Shown one piece after another: positions 48,840 through 60,979 of a stretch of DNA of 64,000 nucleotides; within the stretch, counting starts at the first letter, position 1; each line of letters begins with the position of its first letter. Position numbers and translations under genes: made by a program. Below the pieces are notes generated by a model. The model was not told the origin of the DNA and did no database searches. It saw only the letters and a program-made list of their open reading frames with translations. The DNA lies in contig NC_089781.1 in assembly GCF_040412425.1 (NCBI RefSeq), forward strand, positions 53,599,486-53,663,485. The letters are read 5' to 3'. Origin of the DNA: Macrobrachium rosenbergii (lineage: Eukaryota; Arthropoda; Malacostraca; Decapoda; Palaemonidae).

Positions 48840-50630
48840 TCGAGTTTTACTCTCTTTTTTTGTATTATCAATTTGGATTTTTTCTAATAATTTACTTACG
48901 ACATTCATTTGTTTTTCTTTAAAATATATTAAGTGCTCAATGCACATGCACCTTTTTCATGGTTACTCAAATCTGTGGTTTTTTTTTCTACATTTCATAA
49001 AATTTCTTATAATGTTTGTTAAACTATCTTTTGTTATTTTTTGTTGTTATTGCATAATTCAATGAAACAATCATTACATCCACAAGTATTATCATGTGTG
49101 TTTCTTTCTTTCATTTGCTTTTTACCAATTACTGGAGATGGAGTAATCTCTTCTCCCTTGACATAATCGTTATCATCTATGGTATGGTTCTCTTTCACTT
49201 CTTCAGTATTCTCGACATTTGCCTTCATAGGTTTTACTATTATTTTAGGAGATAAAGGTGTATTCTTAGCTTGTTTTTGTTTTTGTTCTTGTTCCTTTTT
49301 CATCTCCTTTATCTTTGGTTTAACTGATGTTTCTCTAATAATAGTTGGTTTCTTCGTTTTGGGTGGTGTTCTCTCCAAAGGCCTTTTTTATCTTCAATTT
49401 CCAGTCTATCTCTCCCTCTTCTGTTACTTTAGTAGCAGCATCCTCCTGTGTTTCTATTTGCATTAATATTTCAAATGAATTGGATAAAATATTATCCATC
49501 TCATTTGTACCTGTTTTTGTTATTTCTATTTTATTCTTTATTTCTAAATTATTAATTTTTTCTTGAGATTTACTTTTTTGTGCTCTGTTACTTCTATCTG
49601 TTTGCATTTTTGTTTCATTTTTTGCTCTTGTTGTTTGAAGAATATGCGTGTTTCTTTGACGGATCTTGAATTCCTCTCACTTTTAATTCTAACTTAGCCT
49701 CTTTTATAGACATCCCTGTTCGTTCTTGTAGTATTTTTCAATTCTGTATTGTATATATAATACATGCATTCTTTTTGATCTTGCATGATGATTTTGCCCA
49801 CAGTTTACACAATTTAGGTTCACTGCACTTCCATTAGTGTGGTATGATCAGTAGATCCACAATAAGTGCATAGTTCATTTCTACAATTTTTGTATGTGTG
49901 CCCATATTTACTGCAATTTTGACACTGCAGTGGCTTTGGGACATAGGGTCTCAACTCTTTATTTTGGCCTAAAATTTTTATTTTTTGAGGTAGATATTCA
50001 CCCTCAAATTTTATTTTTGCTATTTTTAACGTTTGTCCATTGGTTTTTACTTGGTACAGAATATACTTCACAATCTTGGACATTTGGGTATCTTTTTTTG
50101 AGAGAGTCCAATAGCATTTTCTTATCGACTGGTTCGTTATTGTTTTCAGGAAGCACAATGGTACCCTGAATGCTGTTCATAGTTTCGTGTTTTTTTACTT
50201 TTATGTTTATATTGTCAATATTTTTCTCATTGGCAAATAGTCCTCAGACTGATTTTTTTGTGGCTTTCTATAAGCCAAGTTTTTTCCTTTTATTTGTCTA
50301 AACGACATATCTGTCGTTTGATGTCTATTCAATAAATAATTCTCTAGTTTTAGGGCTGAAATATTTTGGTCAGTTTCCATGGTTAGAAACCTTTGACCAA
50401 CTTCCACTCCCAAAAGAGAGTCGAAGTGAGTCAAGGTTGGGTCAAGACGATATTTATTTCTTTTTGATTTGTTGTGTACTGGAGTATAAGGTTCCAGTGA
50501 TTACATTTGGATTCTTGTTTGTTTTTTCCAAAGAAAGGTTGTTACAGGAGGTTCCAGTGGTCGTTATCTGTGCCGAGTCACTACCATCAGTGGGCCCAGG
50601 GGTACTCGAATCTTTAATTTCACTTACCAT
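48840..50630 (-). pseudogene. LINE ORF1 (Gag-like), copy C
   Basis: The start at 50630 is supported by alignment with the starts of copies A and B. Frames show LLGVEVGQRFLTME and LKLENYLLNRHQTTDMSFRQI (50434-50207), then KKMLLDSLKKRYPNVQDC-type wording. Frame 50158-49820 has KIKILGQNKELRPYVPKPLQ and the knuckles CQNCSKYGHTYKNC and CTYCGSTDHT. Toward the C-terminus (49378-49034) come TPLSPKIIVKP, TPSPVIGK and NTCGCNDCFIELC. Stops and frameshifts interrupt it repeatedly. Confidence 0.82.
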
Positions 50631-51240
50631 AAAGATTTGAGGGAGGAGAAAAAAACCTGTAAACCTTAAAAAGATCTCATCAGCTTTTCATGGAGTTTTA
50701 ATCTTCCACTAATGGCACAAGTGAGAACTGGCTCCCAAATGTCCGCTCCCTACCCTACCCTACAGGGGATGACACAACATGATTAGAGTGGCCCAAGTGT
50801 AAGCCAAACCCGCTTGCTAGTACTGAGAGTATTACAAGAATACAATCATCCCCACCCTAATCATGTGATGGACAAACCAGACAGAATGTCGAGAGTCCTC
50901 TCCAAAGAACCAGACCCCCTGGAATCCGTGGTCCAGTCCTAACAAATAGTTCCGCCTTTGAGCTACCAATCTGGTAACTTTCGGGTCTGAACATTATCGG
51001 GCAGTTGATGGTCTTATCACAGTTCTCACTATTTAGCTTCGGATATAAACTCATTCCCAGCTATGATATCTTTTCTTATTTATCAGGTCCACCAAATTTT
51101 ATCAAAAGTGGAAATTTCCACAAATCTAATCCAAAACAATATATGATGGTATATGAGACTCTTGGACTCGAACCCAGAAACAAATTCCTGGGGTTCAAGA
51201 GCCCCCTCACCACGTCAAGGTGGTCTCATATTGAGGGGGG

Positions 51241-51421
51241 TTGGAACTATTAAAATAGGTAGTTATAAGCATTTTTAGAGGGGGGGGTCTTTGGTGTTTG
51301 AACTATTAAAATAGCAAGTTATAAGCCTTTTTAGAGGGGGATACCAACTCAGCATGGATTTTTCCTTAACTCAGGTGGTTGTGATCCCTAACCCCCATGA
51401 TTATGGGGAACATACAGTATA
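51241..51421. mobile_element. Right part of the MITE split by LINE copy C
   Basis: It starts with the duplicated TTGGAACTATTA and holds two more ~56 bp modules (AACTATTAAAATAG, GTTATAAGC, AGAGGGGG). It ends in ACCCCCATGATTATGGGG and ACATACAGTA. The end resembles that of the intact MITE at 54774-55128, next to a TA tract. Confidence 0.5.
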
Positions 51422-51466
51422 CATATATAAGATATAATATATATATAATTGTATATGTATAATCTA

Positions 51467-51519
<53 letters not shown>

Positions 51520-51581
51520 ATATCTATATATATATACACATACATACATACATACATGCATAAACACACATTTTTTGATAA
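51422..51581. repeat. TA-rich microsatellite
   Basis: Interrupted TA repeat with a ~45 bp pure core at about 51475-51517, TATC variants, then (CATA)n. Confidence 0.9.
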
Positions 51582-52128
51582 TACAGGCAGTCCCTGGTTT
51601 AAAATGGGGTTCCATTCATCTATGCGCGTTGTAAACCAAAAATTGTTGTAAACCAAAAAATGATAAAAAATCCAATGAAAACCTTACTCTTAATACTTTT
51701 GGTGCATTGAAAATTATGTAAACTGCATTTTTATGGAACTTTTCTTAAAAAAAAACTCCAAATTTTGATTATTCTGCCGTTTTGGAGCCATATTCTTCCA
51801 TTAGATCAGTGTTGTAAGCGTTGTAACGCCGGAACATGCGTCGTAAACTGGGAAATAATTTCTGATGAATATATTTGAAAAGTGTTGTGACCTTGAAAGT
51901 CATAAGCCGGACCCATCGAACTGGTGAGTCCCCGGTTTACGACGGGTTCCGTTCTGACGACGTGTCGTAAGCCGAAAATCGTTGTAAACCGGAAAATCGT
52001 CGAAAATCGTAAGAAAACCTTTTTTAATCCTTTGAGTATCCTTTTTTATCTTGAAAATGACATAACCTGCATTTTTATTGAGTCTTTCATGAAAACCCCA
52101 AAATTTTACCATTCTACTGTTTTGAAGC

Positions 52129-52130
<2 letters not shown>

Positions 52131-52198
<68 letters not shown>
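52131..52198. repeat. (GA)n microsatellite
   Basis: About 68 bp of pure GA directly following a MITE module end (CTGTTTTGAAGCTA). Confidence 0.97.
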
Positions 52199-52201
<3 letters not shown>

Positions 52202-52449
52202 CCTCACCACTTATCTACCAGAAAAGACTTGAATTTTACAGAACTACATTGCTCTCCCATTTTTACTTTTAAGTATCATCCTACATCAAATATAGCTTAA
52301 GTTATTATCCTGTTACTACTGTATTAATCTTTGAAATTATATTAATATCTTTTCAAAGTCATCTTAAACACTAGTACCCTTTTCCAGTCAGAGAGAGAGA
52401 GAGAATGAATTACCACTACGACTTACATTCAGCCATTCTTGTGCTGCTC

Positions 52450-52549
<100 letters not shown>

Positions 52550-52805
52550 ATCTCTTTAATCTCTTGAGGAATGTTAATCCATTTCTCTTTAGAACTGACA
52601 ACAAAAATTGTTTTTCTTTGCCTTCCAAAAATGTAGGCTACCACTAATTTTACCAAGCACTTTTAAAGCACCATGAACACACACACACACACACAGTGTG
52701 CATAGGTAAAGAGACTCAAATTAGCAGTATCTTTTCCTGTGAGAGTGAAGGGCTGAACTTAGTATCGATTTATAATATATCTATCCATTTCTCATTCTAC
52801 CTTTT

Positions 52806-52837
<32 letters not shown>

Positions 52838-53476
52838 TCTTCCCTTAGTCTGCTTTGAAAATGCATAAATGTTGTAATTTCAGTATGCTGTATTATTATT
52901 ATTTAATCTTATTAATATTTGAAAATTAGCTCTTATTAGGTAAGTCATTTATATATCATACAAGCGTAGTTAGTCGTCATCTCCCACAAATTTGTTAGAA
53001 AAATATTATGCAGTCATTTCTCTCTCACGTTGGTGAGAGAGAGAAAAATACACGACGCTCTTTATAGTGTATGCAAAGCCCGTGGAGGTACAAGCTTTGT
53101 GATTGGTTAAAATCCCACCCTTCCTGCCAATAGCATGTCGTCAAGGAGGGTGGGAAGGGGATGAGGGGTTGTTACAAGTTGTTATTGGCTACTGTCAGTC
53201 CTGCCAGTTAGCTGGTCGTCATGGAGAGAAGGGGTTGCTATGAGCTCTGTTACTGGCTAATTTCTAACCCCTGAGCCGGTATCGTCATAAGCCTTCAAAA
53301 AAGCAATAAAAAAATTGTCACAAGCGATGATGGGATTTTAGGATATTTTTATGTTTACATACAGTAATCGATATTTTTTGAAGGATATATGCAATAGAGA
53401 GAGAGATATGGGCGTTTGGCCTGTTTTACTTAAATCTTTTTTAGAAGTGAAATTATTCATGAATTATTCGAGAATT

Positions 53477-53478
<2 letters not shown>

Positions 53479-53564
<86 letters not shown>
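53479..53564. repeat. (GA)n microsatellite
   Basis: About 86 bp of pure GA. Confidence 0.97.
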
Positions 53565-53569
<5 letters not shown>

Positions 53570-53789
53570 GTGATTACATATGTAAGCAGTTTTATGATTT
53601 CATGGGATTTTAATTTAACTTTTATCAATACTTTGCTGTGGTTACTCAATATTAATATTTTAAAATTAGTAAATATTTTTTTCATCATAAAAAATGTATT
53701 TAGTCATGAAAATAAAATAAAAATCAGTAATTTAGTGAATATTGCTCTATGAAAAAATCCGCGAATGTAAATTTTCTTCCGTCGTATGC

Positions 53790-54460
53790 GTTGGACACCG
53801 AGTCATCCCAAATATTACCGTCACGAATCATAAGAAAACTTTAATTTTATTCCTGAGGGTGTCATGGAAACAACAAATCCTGCATTTATATTGAGTTTTT
53901 CACAATAAAAACCTTCCAGATATTGACCATTCTGCTGTTTTGATGCATATCTCTTCCGATCGTCATCGGACTGGCGCCGTCCGAAATACCGTCGAAAATC
54001 GTAAGAAAACCTTACTTTTTAATCCTTTGGGTGTCTTGAAAACAATGAATCCTGCATTTATATTGAGTTTCTCATGATAAAAACCTCCAAATATTGACCA
54101 TTCTGCTGTTTTGATGCATATCTCTTCCGATCGATGGCCGGATTGGTGTCGTCCGAAATACCGCCGCAAACCGTTAGAAAATTTACTTTTTAATCCTTTG
54201 GGTGTCTTGAAAACAATGAATCCTGCATTTATATTGAGTTTCTCATAATGAAAAACCTCCAAATATTGACCATTCTGCTGTCTTGATGCATATTTCTTCC
54301 GATCGTCGTTGGACTGGCGCTGCGTCTGAAATACCGATTTAAAAATCGTAAAAAAACCTTACTTTTATTCCTTTGGGTGCCTTGAAAACAATTTATCCTT
54401 CATTTACATTGAGTTTTTCAACAGAAAACCTTCCAAAATTGACCATTCTGCCATTCTGGA
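53790..54460. repeat. Four tandem ~172 bp MITE modules
   Basis: CCATTCTGC recurs at 53928, 54098, 54270 and 54443 (periods 170, 172, 173). Each module carries CGTAAGAAAACCTTACTTTT-like wording, TCCTTTGGGTGTCTTGAAAA, AATCCTGCATTTATATTGAG and CTTCCGATCG. The same module occurs once in each partial copy at 51640-51810 and 51985-52130. Confidence 0.88.
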
Positions 54461-54613
54461 GCCATATTTCTTCCGTCGGGACGGGCGTTGTCAGCGCCAG
54501 TAAACCTAGAACATGCGTTGTAACCCAGGAAATAATTTTTTATGAATATATTTGAAAAGCGTTGTAAACTCGAACGTCGCTGTCAAAACCGCTATAAACC
54601 GGGACTGTCTGTA

Positions 54614-55128
<515 letters not shown>

Positions 55129-55183
55129 TGTATATATATATATATACATATATATACATATACACCCACATACACACATATAC

Positions 55184-55260
<77 letters not shown>
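55129..55260. repeat. (TA)n microsatellite
   Basis: TA with CACCCACATACACACA interruptions, then ~75 bp of pure TA. Confidence 0.97.
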
Positions 55261-55262
<2 letters not shown>

Positions 55263-55640
55263 GTCCAAGGTATTTTGACTCCCAAAACTTTCATCCCTGT
55301 AATTCCACTCTCGGAATTTTGACTCCTACTAAATTGAGATCCAGAGTCGTTAACACCCAGTAATTTGACACCCAAAATAAATAAATAGCTTATTTTGGTA
55401 GCATATATATTTTTTATATAGCTTAAAGCAATTACCTTATTTAGGAAATGGAAATTACATTAACTGATTGTTTAGTATGTTGAAGGGTTAGTTTACATAT
55501 AGTTTTTTAATTCAAGTAGGCCTATATCAGTAACATTTGGCAGTTGTACCTGAGCTACTTACTGGCAGTATAAAAACATTTTTATAACTGTGTCTTGTGC
55601 TATTAAGAGCACCTGTGGAAGAAAGAAACTCATAGATGAC
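55261..55640. other. Unassigned stretch with short degenerate repeats
   Basis: Begins with three loose iterations of ATTTTGACTCCC/ATTTGACACCC words (55270-55375). Beyond that it is AT-rich with no recognised feature. Confidence 0.35.
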
Positions 55641-55763
55641 TCAAACTAAAAGAAATTTTCAGATTTGTCAAAAATAAGCAGAAATTCGATCCTCAAGAAC
55701 AAATAGAATTAAGTAAGAAAATTGGATGTCCCATAGAAGCAGTGAACATCATGGACTACGTAC
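55641..55763 (+). pseudogene. Possible gypsy pol fragment before transposon
   Basis: A continuous ~40-codon frame (KEIFRFVKNKQKFDPQEQIE, then KKIGCPIEAVNIMDYV) runs straight into the DNA transposon end at 55764. A gypsy integrase continues on the far side at 63236, so this may be the interrupted upstream part of that pol gene. I cannot assign the 40 residues to a domain with certainty, and the frames on the two sides differ by an indel. Confidence 0.35.
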
Positions 55764-56239
55764 TATAGCAAAGTCCACCTAGCTTTGCAGCTAAGCCCTG
55801 CCCACTGATTAAGTCACGACCATTCCTTGAAGCTGATTGGTTGGCAATGGTTTCGAAAAGTTGGCTAATCTGTGGTTCTTTACAACTTCATTTATTTTGC
55901 AATGGTTGTTTTACCGAACTAAAATACGTTCTGCTGATTATCAAAGGGAAGCCTTATATTATCCCCTGCAATAAAATCATAATACACACCCCCTAAAAAT
56001 GGCAAAAAAAAAAAAAAAGGAAAATATGAATGAAGCCAAGTGTTCCGCGATGCTGCAGCGTTGTGTTTTGTAAATGAGGTTCACCTGAATCACTGGACAA
56101 TGATAATTACTGTCTGATATTGTCAAGCGTGTTCACCCTTCTAAACTTAACACAAAGATTTTCTCAGAGCTATGCAGACTGGTATTTCATACTGATTTCA
56201 GGAAATTTGACTACATTTTAATAGTCATAAAGTCGATTT

Positions 56240-56637
56240 TGTAAGGCCTCCCCTGAAACTCATTCTCCTCTGCTCCGTTTTCTGTAAGGGACCTTCCAGC
56301 CTTCACCTCACAAGACTTCGCGACCTGAGGTCGTCGGGTTGTGGTCATCGGAAGTGTCCTACTGTTGAATTATGTAAAAATGAGACCAGATGACATTAAT
56401 AACATATTATTTATTGTAACATTTGTCTGGCAGGTCATATACCATGACTTAGATTTTGTTTCTCAAAGTTGTATATATTGTATTTGTATAATTGGTTGAC
56501 CCAGGTCACACATATGCCCTTTATGCACCGAGCCTTCATCCAGATAAGGCCGCGGTCCTTTTAAGGAAGTCATGTACATTTTTTGTCAATAAATCAAGTC
56601 TCACTGTTCTGTCATAGTATTTTTGGACAACCTCATA
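56240..56637 (+). repeat. 5' LTR of the GC-rich gypsy element
   Basis: Runs from TGTAAGGCCTCCCC to GGACAACCTCATA and is ~94% identical to the 3' LTR at 60980. ATTT just before it (56236-56239) recurs after the 3' LTR (61380-61383), giving a 4 bp target duplication. An AATAAA signal lies near 56589 within the LTR. Confidence 0.9.
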
Positions 56638-56864
56638 TTGGTGACCCAAGGAGTATTTCCCCAAGCCATTAACAGAGTAACTAGGCGCTTAGTTTTGGCT
56701 CAGATGAAAACTTCATGCCCCTAATGGACTCAATACGGCGCCCACTGGGCGTTCGGGCGTTCCGAATCTCATCGGTTGGTCTCCCGCACCATTAGCGGAC
56801 TAATTACGGCGTACTCCTTGTACGTTTTGGTGCTCGAGATATCGATAAGGTTTGAACAAAAAAC
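56638..56864 (+). promoter_or_regulatory. Primer-binding site and leader
   Basis: TTGGTGACCCAAGGAGTA starts directly after the 5' LTR, the position and TGGTGACCC wording of a tRNA primer-binding site in gypsy elements. The rest is untranslated leader to the gag ATG at 56865. Confidence 0.7.
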
Positions 56865-57818
56865 ATGGCAGACAGATCTATTACACTTGGTCCCTCGGTA
56901 GCCGATGCATCAGGAGATTCACTCGCTCCTGCGCACCTCGACGCCACGGCCGACACCTACCCCCCGCAACCTGTCCATCTCCCGACTCTTGCCCGTTCCC
57001 GCGCCACGTGCACCAGAGCAGCTGAAGGCCGCCCAACCATCCGACTGCCCCCTTACACCTGGGACGACCCTGAGGGATGGTTCTACAGGGTAGAAGGGAA
57101 CTTCCAAGTCACCGGCCTGACAGATGTCATCCTCCAGGCCGATGTCGCCATCAACGCCCTGCCAGAGGAAATCTACAAGAAGGTCACGACGTGGCTCCGC
57201 TCCCAGGGGGACCCAGTAACGTTCCTCCAGCTTAAAGATAAGCTCCTCGAGACCTGCACAGCATCAGCCTCTGAGAGGGCATCCCGCCTGATGGACCTCG
57301 CCCTCAACCCCAGGAGAGACGGGGACCCCAGGGACATAATGAACACCATCGACAACCTCCTCCACCTCCCCGATACGGACATCTACGGCCTGCGGAGACA
57401 GGTCGACCTATCAACAGAGATCTTCCTGCGTCAGCTACATCCAGAGGTCCGATCCCAGATCCCGGACCCCTTCAGCCTGCCCCGGGACGTCCTCGTCGAG
57501 ACCGCGCACCACCTGACAGAGGTTGTACATGCGACCAGGAAGACTACAGCTGTGGTGCCCTCCACCAACGCCATCCTCCTTCAGGAAGTCCCCGAAGATC
57601 CCATCTGCGCTGTCAAGAAAAAGCCACCCCCCCACTGCAAAGAGGAGATACCTGGCATTTGTCACTTCCACAAGAAGTTCGGCAAATATGCCAAGTTATG
57701 CCGGCCCCCCTGCTCATTCGCACATCCAAAAAACGGGCCGGGAGGTGGCCTGCCCAACAGGCTGCCAGCACCTATGCAGCAGCAGTGCTTCAGGGGCCAC
57801 GGAAACCCTCATCAGTAG
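56865..57818 (+). CDS. Gypsy Gag polyprotein
   Basis: An open 317-codon frame with the leader directly upstream. Gag forms the particle and binds element RNA. Residues ~60-80 read TIRLPPYTWDDPEGWFYRVE, then FQVTGLTD and LRSQGDPVTFLQLKDKLL, the Gag core typical of arthropod gypsy elements. RQLHPEVRSQIPDPFSLP follows. Near the C-terminus ICHFHKKFGKYAKLCRPPCSF is a modified zinc knuckle (C-x-H...C-x3-C), common in this clade instead of CCHC. The frame overlaps the protease frame by ~160 bases in a -1 relation (gag phase 0, protease phase 2), which would suit ribosomal -1 frameshifting. This is the only long gene in the window without an obvious internal break. Confidence 0.85.
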   Translation: MADRSITLGPSVADASGDSLAPAHLDATADTYPPQPVHLPTLARSRATCTRAAEGRPTIRLPPYTWDDPEGWFYRVEGNFQVTGLTDVILQADVAINALPEEIYKKVTTWLRSQGDPVTFLQLKDKLLETCTASASERASRLMDLALNPRRDGDPRDIMNTIDNLLHLPDTDIYGLRRQVDLSTEIFLRQLHPEVRSQIPDPFSLPRDVLVETAHHLTEVVHATRKTTAVVPSTNAILLQEVPEDPICAVKKKPPPHCKEEIPGICHFHKKFGKYAKLCRPPCSFAHPKNGPGGGLPNRLPAPMQQQCFRGHGNPHQ

Positions 57819-58183
57819 GTTTCTACGTCAGGGAGGCAACCTCCGGCAAGATGATGTTGGTGGACACCGGGGCCATCCGCTCAGTATTTCCACCCTCAGG
57901 AGAAGACCTCCGGCGCCTGCCGGACGCAACGACCCACCTGACGGCAGCGAATGGGTCCCCCATCCCTTCCTACGGAACCAGGCCTCTTTCGGTCTCCATC
58001 CTTGGGAGGAACTTAAACTGGGAGTTCATCATCGCCGACGTGAGAACCCCGCTTCTAGGGGCGGACTTCCTCGCCCACTACGACCAAGCAGTAGACATGG
58101 GTCGGAAGCGCCTCATCGATATGGGGACCTGTCAGGCCCTGCCCTATCCACTGGCCCCTGTGAGACCACCCTCTGCTCCGTAG
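57659..58183 (+). pseudogene. Gypsy Pol: protease
   Basis: Retropepsin that cleaves Gag and Pol. The active site MLVDTGAIRSVFP has its DTG at 57863-57871. The second hallmark LLGADFLAHYDQAVDM lies near 58050. The frame should continue into RT but ends at 58183. RT continues in the next phase (VGFHQYSALLKEFPGVF from ~58170), so a frameshift separates the two. Confidence 0.85.
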
Positions 58184-58941
58184 GATTCCACCAGTACAGC
58201 GCCCTCCTGAAAGAGTTCCCTGGAGTGTTCAAGCCAGAACTCCGCCTGACGCCCGGAACTCCTGCAAAGCATGGTATCTACCATCACATATCGACGAAGG
58301 GCCCCCCGGTCTACACCAAGTTCTGACGGCTTCCCCAGCAGCGCCTTCAGGAGGCAAAGAAGGCCTTCGCAGAGATGGAAAGGATGGGGATCTGCAGGAA
58401 GGCCTCCAGCCCCTGGGCCTCCCCCCTCCACATGGTGAAGAAGGCCGACGGCACCTGGAGACCCTGTGGGGACTATCGCCATCTGAACATAGTGACAGAG
58501 CCAGACCACTACCCCCTGCCAAACATGCAGAACCTGACGTCTTCATTCCACGGGGCCAAAATATTCTCCAAAGTGGACCTCCTGAAGTCATATTTCCAGG
58601 TTCCTGTAGTGCCGGAAGACATCCTGAAGACCGCCATCGTTACACCATTCGGGTCCTTCATTTTTGCATTCTCCACCTTCAGGTTGAGGAACGCAGGGGC
58701 GACCTTCCAGCGTCTGATGGACAGCATCCTCGGTGACCTGGACTTCTGCGTCTGCTATGTAGATGACATACTCATATTCTCCAGGTCACGGGAGGAACAC
58801 CTTCAGCACCTGCGGGCCGTCCTCAAACAGCTGAATGATAACAGGCTCATCGTGCGGTTCGACAAGGGTACCTTCGGGGTGGAGAAAATCGAATTCCTGG
58901 GCCATGATATCTCTACCAAGGGCGTCCACCCCGTCTTCTAA
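58165..58941 (+). pseudogene. Gypsy Pol: reverse transcriptase
   Basis: RT N-terminus: LLKEFPGVF and YHHISTKGPPVY, then an in-frame TGA at 58324 right after YTKF. The frame then reopens with RMGICRKASSPWASPLHMVK, YRHLNIVTEPDHYPLPNMQ, KVDLLKSYFQVPV (palm Asp) and CYVDDILIFS with YVDD at 58756-58767. It continues through the connection (IEFLGHDISTKGV) to a stop at 58941. The palm residues are intact, but the premature stop and the flanking frameshifts make it a pseudogene. Confidence 0.88.
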
Positions 58942-59415
58942 GGTCAGGACCATTGAGAAGTTCCCCACACTCACATCAATCAAGGCCCTTCAGGAGTTCC
59001 TCGGGATGGTGAACTATTACAGGAGATTCATCCTGGGGGTTGCCCACACCATGGCCCCCCTGACGGAGGCCCTGAAGGGACGGCCCAAATCCTTGGTGTG
59101 GGGACCAGAACAGGACCGGGCCTTCCTTGAAGCGAAGGCATCCCTCGCCAAGGCAGCGACGTTGGCACACCACGACCCCAGTGCCCCTCTGCAGCTGACA
59201 ACAGATGCCAGCAATGTCGCCTGTGGTGCCATCCTGGAACAGGTAATACACGGCATACCCCACCCCTTGGCCTTCTTCAGCAAGAAACTTAGTCCCACCG
59301 AGGCACGATACAGCACATTCGACAGGGAGCTCCTCACCGCTTACATGGCGGTGAGACACTTCAAGTTCCTCCTGGAGGGGACGTTCTTCATCCTGTGGAC
59401 AGACCACCACCCCTG
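58900..59415 (+). pseudogene. Gypsy Pol: RT thumb and RNase H
   Basis: In the next phase: LQEFLGMVNYYRRFILGVA, then SLVWGPEQDRAFLEAK, then LQLTTDASNVACGAILEQ (RNase H first Asp), HPLAFFSKKLSPTEARYS, FDRELLTAYMAVRHFKFLLE (catalytic Glu) and LWTDHHP (Asp). The frame is lost near 59410, where the integrase phase takes over. Confidence 0.88.
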
Positions 59416-60948
59416 GTCCACGCCTTCACGAAGGCGGGTGACGCTTGGTCAGCAAGGCAGCAGAGGCATCTGGCAGCATTGGCGGAGTTCTTCTGTTCCA
59501 TCTGTTACACCCCCGGCAAGAGCAATCCTGTAGCAGACACCCTCTCCAGGATTGAGGTCAACTCCATCCAGCTCGGGATCGATTATGAGGACCTCGCCCG
59601 TGAACAGGCTGTCGACCCAGACACACCCACCTACCGTACCGCCTACACATCCCTGGTGTGGAGGGATATGCCCTTCGGAAATTCAGGTCTCACCCTCCTC
59701 TGCGACACCAGCACAGGCCGTCCTCGTCCCCTAATCCTGGCCTCCCGACGTAAGAAAGTCTTCGACGTGATCCACGGCCTCTCCCACCCCTTGGGCCGTA
59801 CCACCTCGCGCCTCCTAATGGAAAAATTCATGTGGCACGGGATCCGAAAGGACGCCAGGACCTGGTCTAAGCAATGCCTCCACTGCCAGAGAAGCAAGAT
59901 CAGTAGGCACACAGAATCGGGAGTAGGAGAGTTCCCGCAGCCGAGGAGACGCTTCGGACACATCCACGTCAACATCGTTGGCCCCCTACCTCCTTCAGGA
60001 GGAGCCAGGTACATCCTGACAGTCATCGACCGCTCCACCAGATGGCCAGGGGCAACGCCGATGACCGAAGCAACTTCTACAGCATGCGCAGAAGCTCTCC
60101 TCACCAGTTGGATCAGCCGGTTCGGAGTCCCGGATGACATATCCACGGATAGGGGCTCGGCATTCCTGTTGGAGTTATGGGCTGCCCTGACCCAGCTCCT
60201 GGGCACCAAACACCACACCACAACATCTTACAACCCCGAGGCAAACGGGATGGTGGAAAGGTTTCACCGTTCACTAAAGGCCTCCCTTACAGCAAGGTGT
60301 TCAGGAGAAAATTGGAAGAACCAGCTACCTTGGGTCCTCCTCGGCCTCAGGACCGCCCCACGGGCCAACGGCGAGCCATCCCCTGCCGAGAAAGTCTATG
60401 GGGAAACGCTGACCATGCTGGGAGAACTGGTCGAAGGAAGGAAGGACATCACCATGCAGAGGCTACGGGAGATAGCCGACAAGTTTGTACCTTGTAGGCG
60501 ATCCTTCCAAGCAAGGACCCCAGTCTACATTCCCCCAGCCTTATCATCTTGCGAGCAGGTCTTCGTCAGGGACGATGCAGTACGGCCCCCCCTAACAAAT
60601 CCGTACAGGGGCCCCTTTAAAGTACTTCAGCGTAACGGGAAGGCCTACCAGCTTCACATCCATGGGAGGGAAGACTGGGTCTCCATAGACTGGTTGAAAC
60701 CAGCCTTTCTGCCTGACCAAGACGATCCAGAAGGTGTCGAGGATCAACGGGCCACCCAGGCTCCCCTTATCGCACGTCAACAGGGCACGAGGAAGAAACG
60801 GGGACGTCCTCCCAGAGCAGTCGATCCCTCCAAGGGCCACCAAGGGGCTGGTATCCTGCAGGAGGACACCGAGGACAGTGCCCCTCCCTTAATTTTCACT
60901 TCAAAATCCAGGGGAACCCTCTGCCCTCCCTCATGTTACAGGAATTAA
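59395..60948 (+). pseudogene. Gypsy Pol: integrase with altered first Asp
   Basis: An open 517-codon frame. The HHCC zinc domain reads GLSHPLGR ... CLHCQRSK. The catalytic core has HIHVNIVGPLPP, where the expected first Asp (HVDIVG in the family) is Asn at 59971-59973. STDRGSAF has the second Asp at 60148-60150, and NPEANGMVERFHRSL has the Glu at 60256-60258 (35 residues later, the D-D-35-E spacing). The C-terminal part (NPYRGPFKVL, VSIDWLKPAFLP) matches the gypsy integrase tail. The Asp-to-Asn change would abolish catalysis even though the frame is otherwise open to 60948. Confidence 0.88.
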
Positions 60949-60965
60949 TCAGATGTCACAAACGT

Positions 60966-60979
60966 CTTGGGGGGAGTAC
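60966..60979 (+). promoter_or_regulatory. Polypurine tract
   Basis: CTTGGGGGGAGTAC directly before the 3' LTR is the expected plus-strand primer site of the gypsy element. Confidence 0.6.

Larger units (their letters stand above)
44707..51240 (-). mobile_element. Full-length I/Jockey-like LINE, copy C
   Basis: A complete ~6.5 kb non-LTR retrotransposon on minus: 5' UTR (51240-50631), ORF1 (50630-48840), then ORF2 with endonuclease, RT, RNase H and a C-terminal zinc motif (48830-45030). The 3' UTR ends in a (TAA)-type tail at 44707. It is flanked by a 12 bp duplication TTGGAACTATTA. An RNase H domain after the RT and a TAA-type tail point to the I group. Stops and frameshifts are frequent, so it is inactive despite its complete structure. 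Confidence 0.88.
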
